Source of the DNA: Lentisphaerota bacterium
Lineage (GTDB): Bacteria; Verrucomicrobiota; Lentisphaeria; Victivallales; Victivallaceae
Direction: 5' to 3'
DNA: 64,000 nt
NCBI GenBank assembly: GCA_015061815.1
Contig: SUVW01000006.1
Location: 1 to 64,000 of the forward strand
Of this stretch, positions 18,741 through 27,102 are shown one piece after another. A model generated the notes under the pieces. The model saw nothing but the letters and a program-made list of their open reading frames with translations, was not told the DNA's origin and ran no database searches. Every line of letters starts with the position of its first letter. The first letter of the stretch is position 1. A program made the position numbers and the translations under genes.

Positions 18741-19271
18741 ATGGCTAAAAGATTAAAAAAAATGGCAAAAGATCCGGCATCACCGCGCCGCAGCCGTGAA
18801 AAAATGCGGCGGCACATCCGGCAATTCAACAAGATTGTTCTGGCCTATATCGTATTGGTTGTTCTTGCGGCCATTGCAGCGTCGAACAGCCGTTTTGACA
18901 TGGCCAGTCCGTCTTCCGGCGGATTTGCTTATAATTTCCTGCTGCTGCCAGCCGCTTTGCCGGGAATCATTGTCAACCTTGCAAGTTCGCTTTTCGGATG
19001 CAGCATCACCGTTATTCCGGGATATGAAGCATGGTATTTCTGCGCATGCGATCTGTTTATGATCGTTAATCTGTGGTGGATAATGCGCCTTATCGCCTTT
19101 AAGCGGCAAAGCGCAGCTGTTTTGAGAACAGCCAAAGTTTTTATTATGATAATCGTCTGTTGGGGGATTTTTCAATTGACCTGCGGGGCATTTCACTGGG
19201 CATGGAAAAAATACCCGGCGAATATCAGCTGCTCGCAGAATCCATCCGGGGCAATGGCGGATCGACAGTAA
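18741..19271 (+). CDS. Unknown small membrane protein downstream of corA
   Basis: A 176-residue protein I do not recognise. A strongly basic N-terminus of about 30 residues precedes three or four hydrophobic segments (about 32-48, 60-82, 93-115 and 128-150). It is probably co-transcribed with corA, 3 bp away, which hints at a membrane or ion-related role. Its last 47 bp overlap the convergent acyltransferase gene. No enzymatic motif is visible. Confidence 0.6.
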   Translation: MAKRLKKMAKDPASPRRSREKMRRHIRQFNKIVLAYIVLVVLAAIAASNSRFDMASPSSGGFAYNFLLLPAALPGIIVNLASSLFGCSITVIPGYEAWYFCACDLFMIVNLWWIMRLIAFKRQSAAVLRTAKVFIMIIVCWGIFQLTCGAFHWAWKKYPANISCSQNPSGAMADRQ

Positions 19272-19911
19272 TAGCAAGCAATGCATTTTCCGCTTGCCGG
19301 CGATAGGATTCGATCATTTCATCATCCGCATCGGCCGGAACGTGTATCGACGGCCCCATGATCATGGTAAGTTTTGAAAATGGTTTGGGGATTTGAAATG
19401 CATCCCAGCTTTTCAACGTCCAGCATCTGGACGAATTAAGTACAAAAGGAACGATGACCCCGCCGGTTTTTGACGCTAATACTATCGGACCATTCTTCAT
19501 GATATATTTGGGTCCACGCGGTCCATCAGGGGTAAAAACCACATTGCGTCCAGATTCGATCTCCCGGATAGCACCCAATATAACCTTGGCCCCTTTGCGG
19601 CTGGATGATCCCCGCAACGCCTGCACATCAAAAAATTTCATAAAGTCTGCCAGATATTGTCCATCCCGGGATGCGCTGATTACAGCAGAAGTTTTTTGCA
19701 TTACTTTGCGCGGGAATGCCATACTGATAAAAAGCAACCGGTTGTGCCAGGTTACACCAATTATTTTGCCTGGATCATCGCATATATGTTCCGGATCGAT
19801 CAATTCGTAACGGTAGAATAATTTGAACGATAATTTTATCAGCATCGCCGGAAACCAGTATATCCATAACGGCAATTTTTTTATTTGCCGGAATTTGCTT
19901 TTGAAATTCAT
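19225..19911 (-). CDS. DUF374 lysophospholipid acyltransferase-like protein
   Basis: About 228 residues with an N-terminal hydrophobic segment. The conserved features are TWHNRLL near residue 55, ALRGSSSRKGAK near 97 and FTPDGPRGPKY near 125, the pattern of DUF374 proteins related to PlsC/LpxL acyltransferases. These proteins probably acylate lipid A precursors or related lipids at the inner membrane. The ATG at 19911 overlaps the nth stop by ATGA and has GGAG upstream, so it is preferred over an in-frame ATG at 19935. Confidence 0.82.
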   Translation of the reverse strand: MNFKSKFRQIKKLPLWIYWFPAMLIKLSFKLFYRYELIDPEHICDDPGKIIGVTWHNRLLFISMAFPRKVMQKTSAVISASRDGQYLADFMKFFDVQALRGSSSRKGAKVILGAIREIESGRNVVFTPDGPRGPKYIMKNGPIVLASKTGGVIVPFVLNSSRCWTLKSWDAFQIPKPFSKLTMIMGPSIHVPADADDEMIESYRRQAENALLAITVDPPLPRMDSASS

Positions 19912-20543
19912 TTTTTTACTCCGCATTTTAAGCATATTTTATTCAACACACACTGTCCGCACTCCGGCTTACCGGCATGACACACCAACCGTCCATGCCG
20001 GATCAGCAGGTGGGAAAAATTTGTCCATACAGCCGGATCAGTATGCTGATTTACTACTTGCTCGATTTTTTCCGGAGAATCACTTTTCACGACTCCGATC
20101 CGGTTAAGCAAACGTTTGACGTGAGTATCCACCGGGAACCCCGGAACAGCAAAGCAATTGCCTAAAATCACATTGGCACTTTTGCGCCCGATTCCCGGCA
20201 GAGAGAGCAGCTTATCCATGCTTTGCGGAACTTCCCCGGCGAAGTCATTTAATATTTTTAATGAAGAAGCATGGATATTACGGCTTTTATTACCGGACAA
20301 ACCGCAAGGGTGGATGATTTTCTCGATCTCCTCCACCGGGATTTTACACATACTGACAGCATCGGGGGCAAGAGAAAAGAGTTTTTCAGTAACTTTATTC
20401 ACCCGTTCATCACGGCATTGAGCCGATAACATGACCGCCACCAGAAGCTGAAATGGGCTGTCATGCTCAAGCGGACAACTGCACTCTCCGTAAGCAGAGT
20501 ACAATATCCGGTATATTTGCTGCAGCAATGTTGACTTATTCAT
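19908..20543 (-). CDS. nth: Endonuclease III
   Basis: A 211-residue base-excision repair glycosylase/AP lyase for oxidised pyrimidines. The helix-hairpin-helix LPGIGRKSANVIL carries the catalytic Lys, VDTHVKRL the catalytic Asp, and the C-terminus has the 4Fe-4S pattern C-x6-C-x2-C-x5-C. The start at 20543 overlaps the upstream isomerase stop by ATGA. Length matches the family. Confidence 0.94.
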   Translation of the reverse strand: MNKSTLLQQIYRILYSAYGECSCPLEHDSPFQLLVAVMLSAQCRDERVNKVTEKLFSLAPDAVSMCKIPVEEIEKIIHPCGLSGNKSRNIHASSLKILNDFAGEVPQSMDKLLSLPGIGRKSANVILGNCFAVPGFPVDTHVKRLLNRIGVVKSDSPEKIEQVVNQHTDPAVWTNFSHLLIRHGRLVCHAGKPECGQCVLNKICLKCGVKK

Positions 20544-21409
20544 CGGCGGCACATTTCTGCAAATTTGACACACCTGTTATACGCATCTTCCAGAAAAGCT
20601 CTGGTGGTGTGCAATGGTTGTTCGCTGCGCGCATAAGCCGGATCGAAAAAAGAAGAGTCTTTAATATGAAGCTCAAAGGTCAAAACTCCGGAATAACCGG
20701 AATTCTTTATTATTTCTGCGGTTTTCTCCCAATTCAAAGTCCCGGAAAAAGGAGCAGTATGTTGATCAGTCAAAGAGTCGTTGTCATGTAAATGCAGTGC
20801 AATGATACGGGAACGGTATTCCCAGCAATCATCCAATTGATTGCGCAAATGAATATTTGCGTGACCGGAATCAAAACAAAACCCGAATAACTCCGCCGGG
20901 TAATTATCCAACAGATATCTTTGAAATTCCCAGGTGTCCCCCGGCATATTTTCCAGTGCGATCCGGGTGTTGGATTTCTGCAAAATCGGAATCAGCTCAT
21001 CCATACTGCGGCACAAGGAGGCAAATTGTTTTCGTTTGTAAGCAATTTCGGAAGCTGTAGAATCTGTTTTGATCCTCGGCTGATGCATGACCAGCACGCC
21101 GGATGCATCAAGATATTTCATCATTTTTATCCGGTTTTTGATCAACTCAATACCGGCTTTACGCTGATACTCCAATGGTGAAAAAAAACTTTTTTCAGCA
21201 TTGGCACATCCATGCACATCCTGCAGCTGTAACGAATATTTTTTCAGCATTTTTTTTATGGCAGCTAATTCGTACCTGCCGTAAGCGAAGTCACTGCTCC
21301 AATGGTGACTCCAGAGAATGTGGGTAAATCCGGTTTCGTGTATGAGACGCAGAATATTTTCCGGATCACCGGAACTCATCACAATATTGGTGGAAACTGC
21401 CAGTTCCAT
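20540..21409 (-). CDS. Sugar phosphate isomerase/epimerase (xylose-isomerase-like TIM barrel)
   Basis: A 289-residue AP-endonuclease-2 fold protein. It has the expected metal-ligand motifs: ALENMPGD with Glu, FDSGHANIH, IALHLHDND and a final TFELH with Glu near residue 242. The family includes sugar-phosphate isomerases, epimerases and endonucleases; the substrate cannot be told. Its start codon overlaps the gpsA stop (TAATG), and its stop overlaps the nth start, so gpsA, this gene, nth and the acyltransferase form one tightly coupled operon. Confidence 0.82.
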   Translation of the reverse strand: MELAVSTNIVMSSGDPENILRLIHETGFTHILWSHHWSSDFAYGRYELAAIKKMLKKYSLQLQDVHGCANAEKSFFSPLEYQRKAGIELIKNRIKMMKYLDASGVLVMHQPRIKTDSTASEIAYKRKQFASLCRSMDELIPILQKSNTRIALENMPGDTWEFQRYLLDNYPAELFGFCFDSGHANIHLRNQLDDCWEYRSRIIALHLHDNDSLTDQHTAPFSGTLNWEKTAEIIKNSGYSGVLTFELHIKDSSFFDPAYARSEQPLHTTRAFLEDAYNRCVKFAEMCRR

Positions 21410-22404
21410 TATATTTCCTCCGGCTTCGCATCCCGGTTCATAAGAGCTCTAATAGCATCCGATACCGGACGCTCCTCGTAAATAATACTGTAAATCTCAT
21501 TGATTATCGGAGTTGTAACATTGAATTTTTCTGCCAATGCTTTGGCACCTTTTGCCGTTGGCACTCCCTCTGCAACAACCAATCCCATTTCCAGCCGGAT
21601 GTCGTTCATTTTTCTGCCGCGTCCCAATTCTTCGCCGACGTGACGGTTGCGGCTGTGACCGCTGCAGCAGGTTACGATCAAATCCCCGATACCGCTCAAA
21701 CCGGCAAAGGTCGAACGCTGTCCGCCCAGAGCCTCTCCCAATAAACTCATTTCAAAAATCCCTCTGGTCATCATCGCGGCTTTCGGATTGTCCCCCAGTT
21801 TCATTCCGTCGATGATCCCGGCGGCAATGGCCATGACGTTCTTTAAAGCCCCGCCGAGTTCCACTCCAACTACATCTCTTGAAGTGTACACCCGGAATGA
21901 GTCATTCATCATAAGCTTTTGAACATCTTTTGCAGAAGATTCATTTTCTGCTGCCGCTACCACTGCTGTCGGCACCTGACGGGAAACTTCTTCTGCATGA
22001 CTTGGGCCGGAAAGATCAATAAAGTCGATATTTCCCAACTCATCAGTAACAATTTCACTTATTCTTTTCCAACTGTCGATCTCAATACCTTTTGCAACAT
22101 TGATAACCGGTGTAGCCGGATCAAAAGCCGGGGCGATTTTTTTCAGCACACTCCTTAAAAATTGAGTCGGAGTAGCCAGAAGTATCATGTCTTGAGCAGA
22201 CACGGCATCTGCTAAATCTCCAGTTATAACAAGCTCTTCCGGCAGTTTTACTCCGGGCAGAAATTTGTAATTTTCCCGCCGGGCAATTATTTCATTGAGA
22301 TATTCCGGGAACGCCCCCCAGAGCGAAACCCGGTGCCCGTTTTTTAACATGTTCAATGCTAACGCTGTGCCCCAGGCTCCGTCGCCGATAACCGATATTT
22401 TCAT
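21409..22404 (-). CDS. gpsA: Glycerol-3-phosphate dehydrogenase [NAD(P)+]
   Basis: A 331-residue enzyme that reduces dihydroxyacetone phosphate to glycerol-3-phosphate for phospholipid synthesis. The Rossmann motif GDGAWGTALA is at residues 7-16, VAKGIE near 110, LSGPSHAEEV near 138, and the catalytic block ELGGALKNV with Lys near 190. The ATG at 22404 gives the canonical N-terminus; an upstream extension of 32 codons is not family-like. It is the first gene of the operon with the isomerase, nth and acyltransferase. Confidence 0.94.
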   Translation of the reverse strand: MKISVIGDGAWGTALALNMLKNGHRVSLWGAFPEYLNEIIARRENYKFLPGVKLPEELVITGDLADAVSAQDMILLATPTQFLRSVLKKIAPAFDPATPVINVAKGIEIDSWKRISEIVTDELGNIDFIDLSGPSHAEEVSRQVPTAVVAAAENESSAKDVQKLMMNDSFRVYTSRDVVGVELGGALKNVMAIAAGIIDGMKLGDNPKAAMMTRGIFEMSLLGEALGGQRSTFAGLSGIGDLIVTCCSGHSRNRHVGEELGRGRKMNDIRLEMGLVVAEGVPTAKGAKALAEKFNVTTPIINEIYSIIYEERPVSDAIRALMNRDAKPEEI

Positions 22405-22538
22405 ATAATGATCCTGTATTTTATTAAAACGTGATTTGCAAACATATGTACAAAATATACACCTTTGAAAAGAGATTATCAAGCCTTTGCACATGAGCAA
22501 AGGTAAAAAAAGCCGGAATTATAAAAAAAAATCCCGGA

Positions 22539-22587
22539 TTGACTTGAAAAATGCAACAGCTAAAGTTACATTAATCAACGTGACTTT
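22539..22587 (+). promoter_or_regulatory. Promoter and overlapping operator candidate of the HTH gene
   Basis: TTGACT (22539-22544), 16 bp, then TAAAGT (22561-22566) form a moderate promoter. Overlapping the -10 is an inverted repeat, aaagttac (22562-22569) and gtgacttt (22580-22587), 7 of 8 matching, 10 bp apart. Its position suits a repressor site, possibly for autoregulation by the HTH protein encoded just downstream. Confidence 0.45.
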
Positions 22588-22630
22588 TTTATTTGGTCGG
22601 AATCTGTCACGAAAAAAAGGAGTATTTGCG

Positions 22631-23074
22631 ATGCCTGATATAAAACAATTGTTGAACGAAGAGATTCGCCGGTTGGCCCGCAAAGAGATAAAAAGCTCGC
22701 TGCAAACGTTGTGCAAACAACTTTCCGAGCAGAAACGGGTAATCACCGAATTAAAAAAACAAGTCGCAAGTTTGGAAAAACGTATTCCAGTTTGCGAGAA
22801 GGTTACAGCAAACACAGAGGATTTTGCAGAAAACAGCAAAAAGTTGCGTTTGAATGCAAAAGGGATTGTTAAAATAAGAACAAAACTCGGATTGCCGCAG
22901 GAAAAATTTGCGGCTTTGCTTGGTGTTTCCGGGCATACGGTGAGTTTGTGGGAAATCGGCAAAGTTTCTCCGCGAGCGAACACTAAAGCCGCAATTTGTG
23001 CGTTGAGAAGAATCGGTAAAAAAGATTTGAAGAAAAAACTGCTTGCTCTCGATGAGTCAATTGCAGAAAAATAA
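22631..23074 (+). CDS. Coiled-coil plus XRE-type HTH regulator
   Basis: A 147-residue protein. Residues 1-55 are charged and helical with a probable coiled coil (about 30-52), likely for dimerisation. Residues 78-130 form a helix-turn-helix of the Cro/C1 or antitoxin type: LGLPQEKFAALLGVSGHTVSLWE with a following PRANT. The ATG at 22631 has AAGGAG about 9 nt upstream. It stands 40 bp ahead of frr. No toxin gene adjoins it, so a plain regulator is more likely than an antitoxin. Confidence 0.75.
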   Translation: MPDIKQLLNEEIRRLARKEIKSSLQTLCKQLSEQKRVITELKKQVASLEKRIPVCEKVTANTEDFAENSKKLRLNAKGIVKIRTKLGLPQEKFAALLGVSGHTVSLWEIGKVSPRANTKAAICALRRIGKKDLKKKLLALDESIAEK

Positions 23075-23114
23075 GCGTATTGCAGTGGGATATAATTACA
23101 GGAGGATTTTGTAA

Positions 23115-23681
23115 ATGGCTTATACCGTAGATGAGTTGCTGGATACACTGGAAGAAAATATGATGAAAACCGAGGATTCGCTGACAACCGTTTTCAGCGG
23201 TATCCGTACCGGTAAAGCATCTCCGGCACTGGTTGAGAACATCACTTTTGAATATTATGGTACTCAAACCAGGATCAAAGATGCCGCCGGGATCACGGCT
23301 CCGGAACCGCGTTTGCTGGTGATCCAGCCTTGGGATGCCAGTGCGGTAAAAGGAATCGAGAAAGCTTTGCTTTCCAGCAATATCGGAATAACTCCCATGA
23401 GTGATGGGCGTTCTTTGAAACTGCCCATCCCGGAATTGAGTCAGGAACGGCGTACCGCGTTGAGCAAACAGGCAAAAGCCAGTGCAGAAGAGGCCAAAGT
23501 CGCACTGCGCAATATTCGCCGTGATGCTAATGATGCGGTGAAAAAATTTGAAAAAGATGGTGAATTGACCGAAGACGAACGCAAAAAAATGCTTGATGAT
23601 ATCCAAAAGGTGACAGATAGCTATATTGCCAAGGTCGATGCGATGTTTGCCGCAAAAGATAAAGAGTTGATGACAGTTTGA
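23115..23681 (+). CDS. frr: Ribosome recycling factor
   Basis: A 188-residue protein that splits post-termination ribosomes with EF-G. The family pattern is clear: FSGIRTGKASPALVE near 30-44, the YYGTQTRI strand, and the C-terminal ELTEDERKKMLDDIQKVTD helix. AGGAGG precedes the ATG at 23115. The stop overlaps the next ATG (TGATG). A strong intrinsic terminator follows 19 bp after the stop, inside the next gene. Confidence 0.96.
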   Translation: MAYTVDELLDTLEENMMKTEDSLTTVFSGIRTGKASPALVENITFEYYGTQTRIKDAAGITAPEPRLLVIQPWDASAVKGIEKALLSSNIGITPMSDGRSLKLPIPELSQERRTALSKQAKASAEEAKVALRNIRRDANDAVKKFEKDGELTEDERKKMLDDIQKVTDSYIAKVDAMFAAKDKELMTV

Positions 23682-25558
23682 TGTCTGAAAATATTCCTGC
23701 CGCCGGTAAAAAGGGATTTTCCGGCGGTTTTTTTATCAAAATCCTGTGGTTCATAACAGTTGCAGCTTTGTTGCTGCGACTGTTCGCTGCGTGGGAAATG
23801 TACCGGGCGGCAGATGGGATAAACAATGTTTTAATGCCCCTGCCGACCAGTGATTTAGCAACTTACATGAAGCTTGGTGCGCAATGTGCATCCGGAGAAT
23901 TTCCTGACACATTTTATTATCAACCTTATTATTATGCAGTTTTTTTAGCTTTCTTATACCGGTGCAGTGCAAACAGCATTGTTTCAGTGATCATCTGTCA
24001 GGCATTTTTGAGTGCCGCGACAGTTTTTTTGACCGGCTGGTGCGGCAGAAGAATTTTTTCTTCGGCAAAGGCCGGATTGATTGCAGCGGTACTATGCGCA
24101 ATATCTTCATCACTTATTCTCTATGTTCCTTTTCATCAAAATGAAACATTACAAACATTTCATCTGATATTGCTATTGACGGTAACACTTTGGGCAACAG
24201 ATAAAAACCAGTGGTATCAATGGGCTGTTGCCGGAATATGCGCGGGAATCGCGATTCTCACAAGGGGTAATGTCTGGCTTCTGGTACCGGTTATTTTGTG
24301 TGTGCAGCTGACCAACTGCCGTCAAAAAGAACAATCGTGGAAAAAGGCGGTATGTTTTTGCGGCATTTTTATAATTGCATTATTGTTGGTTCAACTGCCT
24401 TTTATTATCAGAAACAGCGTAAATTCCGGAGGTTTGACCGGTGCTTCTACTGCCGCGAACGCTGTTTTGGCACTTGGAAATTCCCCGGAAGCTCCGGCCG
24501 GAGGAAGAGCCCCCGGAAGCACGGCCGGGGCAATGACCTATCCGGAATCATACCGACGGATGATGAAAAATACCGAAGGAAACTTCTCCAGAAGTGTGCC
24601 GCAGCAAATGTGGCAGTGGCTTCTGGATGATCCGTTGGCATTTTGCGAACTGCAGTTCAGAAAAGCATTGTTATTCTGGGATAGCCGGGAGATTCCGAAC
24701 AACGTGTCTTTGGAATACGATGGTATAAGATGTTCATCTGTTTTGCGTTACTTGCCGATCGGACGGAATGTGGTGATATTTACATTGGGAATTGCCGGGA
24801 TACTGCTTTTTTCCGGAGATCTGTTCCGGAAAAAAGATTATTCATTATTTTTGCTCTATGGATTTACCTTATGTTTCTATATTGCGGTGATAATTTTTTA
24901 TATTCTCTCCCGCTTCAAAGCTCCGGTCATTCCTTTTTTGACAATTTTCGCTGGTGGCTTTTTGACCAGATGCTGTTCCGATATAGTCAACCGCTCTTCC
25001 CGTCAGCACTTACGTTCCGCCGGAAAGGATATATTGTTTTTACTGATCGGCTTCTGGTTCACCTGTGCGTCATACAACACCTACCGGATGCTGGAACCGG
25101 CGATCAACCGTTGGATATATCCGAATGGCATCCGATTGGATATGCAGGGCGAAAATATCCAGTTATTCGATTACGGTCCATATCCTTTCGGCGGATGGTA
25201 TCGGGCTGAATTGAAAAGCGGAAGTGTTATTGTGAAAAAATTTGCAGGACTGCCTTCCCGGCAGCAGACGGTCCTTGGATTGATGCTCTCTTCAAGAGAG
25301 CCGGTAACGATCATGTTGTCTGCTAACGGTATGCCGTTTACATTTTCTTTTCCCGAAATTCCTCCGGAAGAAAGTGACCGCAGAATGGTCTCTTTGCCGG
25401 TATGGTTGATTGACGGAATCGCTGAAATAAAAGTTCTGTCAATCAGCGGAGGCGGAATTTGGGCGGTTTACGACATACAGCGGGATTATGGCCGCAGCTC
25501 ATTCAATGGTGAAAAGCTTGCCGGAGAATGGATTCTCCGGGCAATCATTCCGCGTTGA
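23681..25558 (+). CDS. GT-C type membrane glycosyltransferase (ArnT/PMT-like)
   Basis: A 625-residue protein with about 10-12 transmembrane helices, the first at residues 20-38. The first external loop contains PTSDLATYM, whose acidic residue fits the catalytic Asp of GT-C transferases, followed by FYYQPYYY. The last 130 residues (from about 490) form a soluble domain. GT-C enzymes move sugars from a lipid carrier to lipid A, glycans or proteins on the periplasmic side; the acceptor here is unknown. The ATG at 23681 overlaps the frr stop. The first codons contain the frr terminator hairpin, which would limit expression from the frr promoter. Confidence 0.72.
   Translation: MSENIPAAGKKGFSGGFFIKILWFITVAALLLRLFAAWEMYRAADGINNVLMPLPTSDLATYMKLGAQCASGEFPDTFYYQPYYYAVFLAFLYRCSANSIVSVIICQAFLSAATVFLTGWCGRRIFSSAKAGLIAAVLCAISSSLILYVPFHQNETLQTFHLILLLTVTLWATDKNQWYQWAVAGICAGIAILTRGNVWLLVPVILCVQLTNCRQKEQSWKKAVCFCGIFIIALLLVQLPFIIRNSVNSGGLTGASTAANAVLALGNSPEAPAGGRAPGSTAGAMTYPESYRRMMKNTEGNFSRSVPQQMWQWLLDDPLAFCELQFRKALLFWDSREIPNNVSLEYDGIRCSSVLRYLPIGRNVVIFTLGIAGILLFSGDLFRKKDYSLFLLYGFTLCFYIAVIIFYILSRFKAPVIPFLTIFAGGFLTRCCSDIVNRSSRQHLRSAGKDILFLLIGFWFTCASYNTYRMLEPAINRWIYPNGIRLDMQGENIQLFDYGPYPFGGWYRAELKSGSVIVKKFAGLPSRQQTVLGLMLSSREPVTIMLSANGMPFTFSFPEIPPEESDRRMVSLPVWLIDGIAEIKVLSISGGGIWAVYDIQRDYGRSSFNGEKLAGEWILRAIIPR
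23700..23734 (+). terminator. Intrinsic terminator inside the 5' end of the glycosyltransferase gene
   Basis: ccgccgg (23700-23706) pairs perfectly with ccggcgg (23721-23727), followed by seven T. It is 19 bp after the frr stop and falls in codons 7-18 of the downstream open frame. Confidence 0.8.
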
Positions 25559-25652
25559 ATGTTGATTTTTTTCCAAAAAAACTTAAATTGATTTCCTTAT
25601 AACTTTCCGGGTAGAGGAGAACCGGAATATAAAAGAAAAAGGAGTCAAGTTT

Positions 25653-27086
25653 ATGTGGAAAAAGTTTTTGTTTTTCTGCGGGACAGCAGTTTTGTTTACT
25701 CTGTCGGCAGAAACATCGGGCCCGGAGAACCGGAATGTGCGGAAAGTTCATCTCATTCAGGATGATGCACAAGATTATATGGTTTCCAAAATCTATCCGC
25801 TGAAGTATGCCCAGGCCAACGATCTGATCCCATTCGTTTCAGGTATTGTTATGCGGTACAATATCAATAGCGTGGTAAACAGTATCGAATACGGAAACAA
25901 TCAACAACTTTTGACCGTCACCTGTCCGGAAAAAATGATCGCTTATGTTGACGATTTTATCGCTAAAGCTGACCGGAAAGTGGAGATCGACGGCAAAGTT
26001 CCGGGCGAGATCATTCAGGGAACCGGAATTACCAGAGCTGTTTACCGTCCTTTGTACCGATCCGGAGAAGATATCGTAAATGTCATGATCGAATCAGTCA
26101 TCGGGGAGGGGCCGGCCGGGGCAATTTATGCTTATGATGCAAACAGTAATCAGATATATTGGAAAGATAACGCTTCCAATACATCTTATATTTACCAGTT
26201 TTTAAGTTTTTTGGATCGCCCCGCACCGCAAATAACCTTGGAATTTACTATTTATGAATTACGCGACAGTGTGTCGCGCGACATCGGGATAGAATATCTG
26301 GCCTGGAAGAACGGACCGGGATTAAATTTATTTCAAACCGGATTTCAGGCATTCGGTCTGTCTTCCGGGGGCAGTGCTGCATTGAGTGCTGCCAGCGGTC
26401 CACTCGGCGGTTTTCTTTTTGCTCCGCAATTTGATGCCAGCTTTATCCGGATGCTGCAGCAAAACGGGAAAGCCGAAATCACGGCATCAGCTTCCATGAC
26501 AGTATCCAACAGCAATACTGCCGAATATGCGATTTTTTTCAATCCGGTACAGCAGAATATCGTTAAGCAGAATAATGATCAAACCAGAGTCGATGAGGGT
26601 GCTTTAAGCACTGCTGAAGGAGTTTATCATAATTATGCAAAGATAACCGGTCCGGTAGTAAATATCCATTACGGCACCCCCCAGCAGCCATATCCGGCAA
26701 GCGAAGCATTTGAAGTCGATCCTTATACGCCGGGGGCAATTAACCGTTATCCGGGAACGCTTTTTTTTGCTTACGATTTACAATGTGCCGCTGTGGTGGA
26801 AAGGAATAATGTTGGCGCAGAATTAGTGGAAGTGACCCGGTTGAATGGCAACATACTTATTCCTCTGGATAAAGAAATTATTCTCGGAGGTTGGGAAAAA
26901 GAATCGGACGTTGAACAGGTCATTGGAGTTCCCTGGTTGTGCGAAGTGCCGATTTTGAGGTATTTATTCAGCACGGTTACCACAGTAAAAGAGAAAAGTA
27001 AAGTTTATGTATCGGTGAATGCCAGTTTGCTTAATGGAGCGAAACCGGATAAATTGGAAAATGGCAAGTTGTTGCAGCTTAAATAA
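25653..27086 (+). CDS. Secretin-like protein 1
   Basis: A 477-residue exported protein with a signal peptide (about 1-20). An N-terminal N0/N1-type region (about 40-180) includes a YPLKYAQANDLIPFV segment typical of short secretin N-domains. The secretin-domain start is seen at about 186-210 (ITLEFTIYELRDSVSRDIGI), and its C-terminal end as VIGVPWLCEVPILRYLFS near 430. Secretins form outer-membrane channels for type II secretion, type IV pili or phage-like export. It is shorter than GspD and lacks an obvious S-domain. An AAGGAG site precedes the ATG. It lies 16 bp before a second secretin-like gene. Confidence 0.75.
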   Translation: MWKKFLFFCGTAVLFTLSAETSGPENRNVRKVHLIQDDAQDYMVSKIYPLKYAQANDLIPFVSGIVMRYNINSVVNSIEYGNNQQLLTVTCPEKMIAYVDDFIAKADRKVEIDGKVPGEIIQGTGITRAVYRPLYRSGEDIVNVMIESVIGEGPAGAIYAYDANSNQIYWKDNASNTSYIYQFLSFLDRPAPQITLEFTIYELRDSVSRDIGIEYLAWKNGPGLNLFQTGFQAFGLSSGGSAALSAASGPLGGFLFAPQFDASFIRMLQQNGKAEITASASMTVSNSNTAEYAIFFNPVQQNIVKQNNDQTRVDEGALSTAEGVYHNYAKITGPVVNIHYGTPQQPYPASEAFEVDPYTPGAINRYPGTLFFAYDLQCAAVVERNNVGAELVEVTRLNGNILIPLDKEIILGGWEKESDVEQVIGVPWLCEVPILRYLFSTVTTVKEKSKVYVSVNASLLNGAKPDKLENGKLLQLK

Positions 27087-27102
27087 AATTCCGGAGATAA
27101 AA

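Noticed and set aside
22631-23074. Toxin-antitoxin antitoxin
   Set aside because: The neighbours are gpsA (divergent) and frr; no small toxin gene adjoins it.
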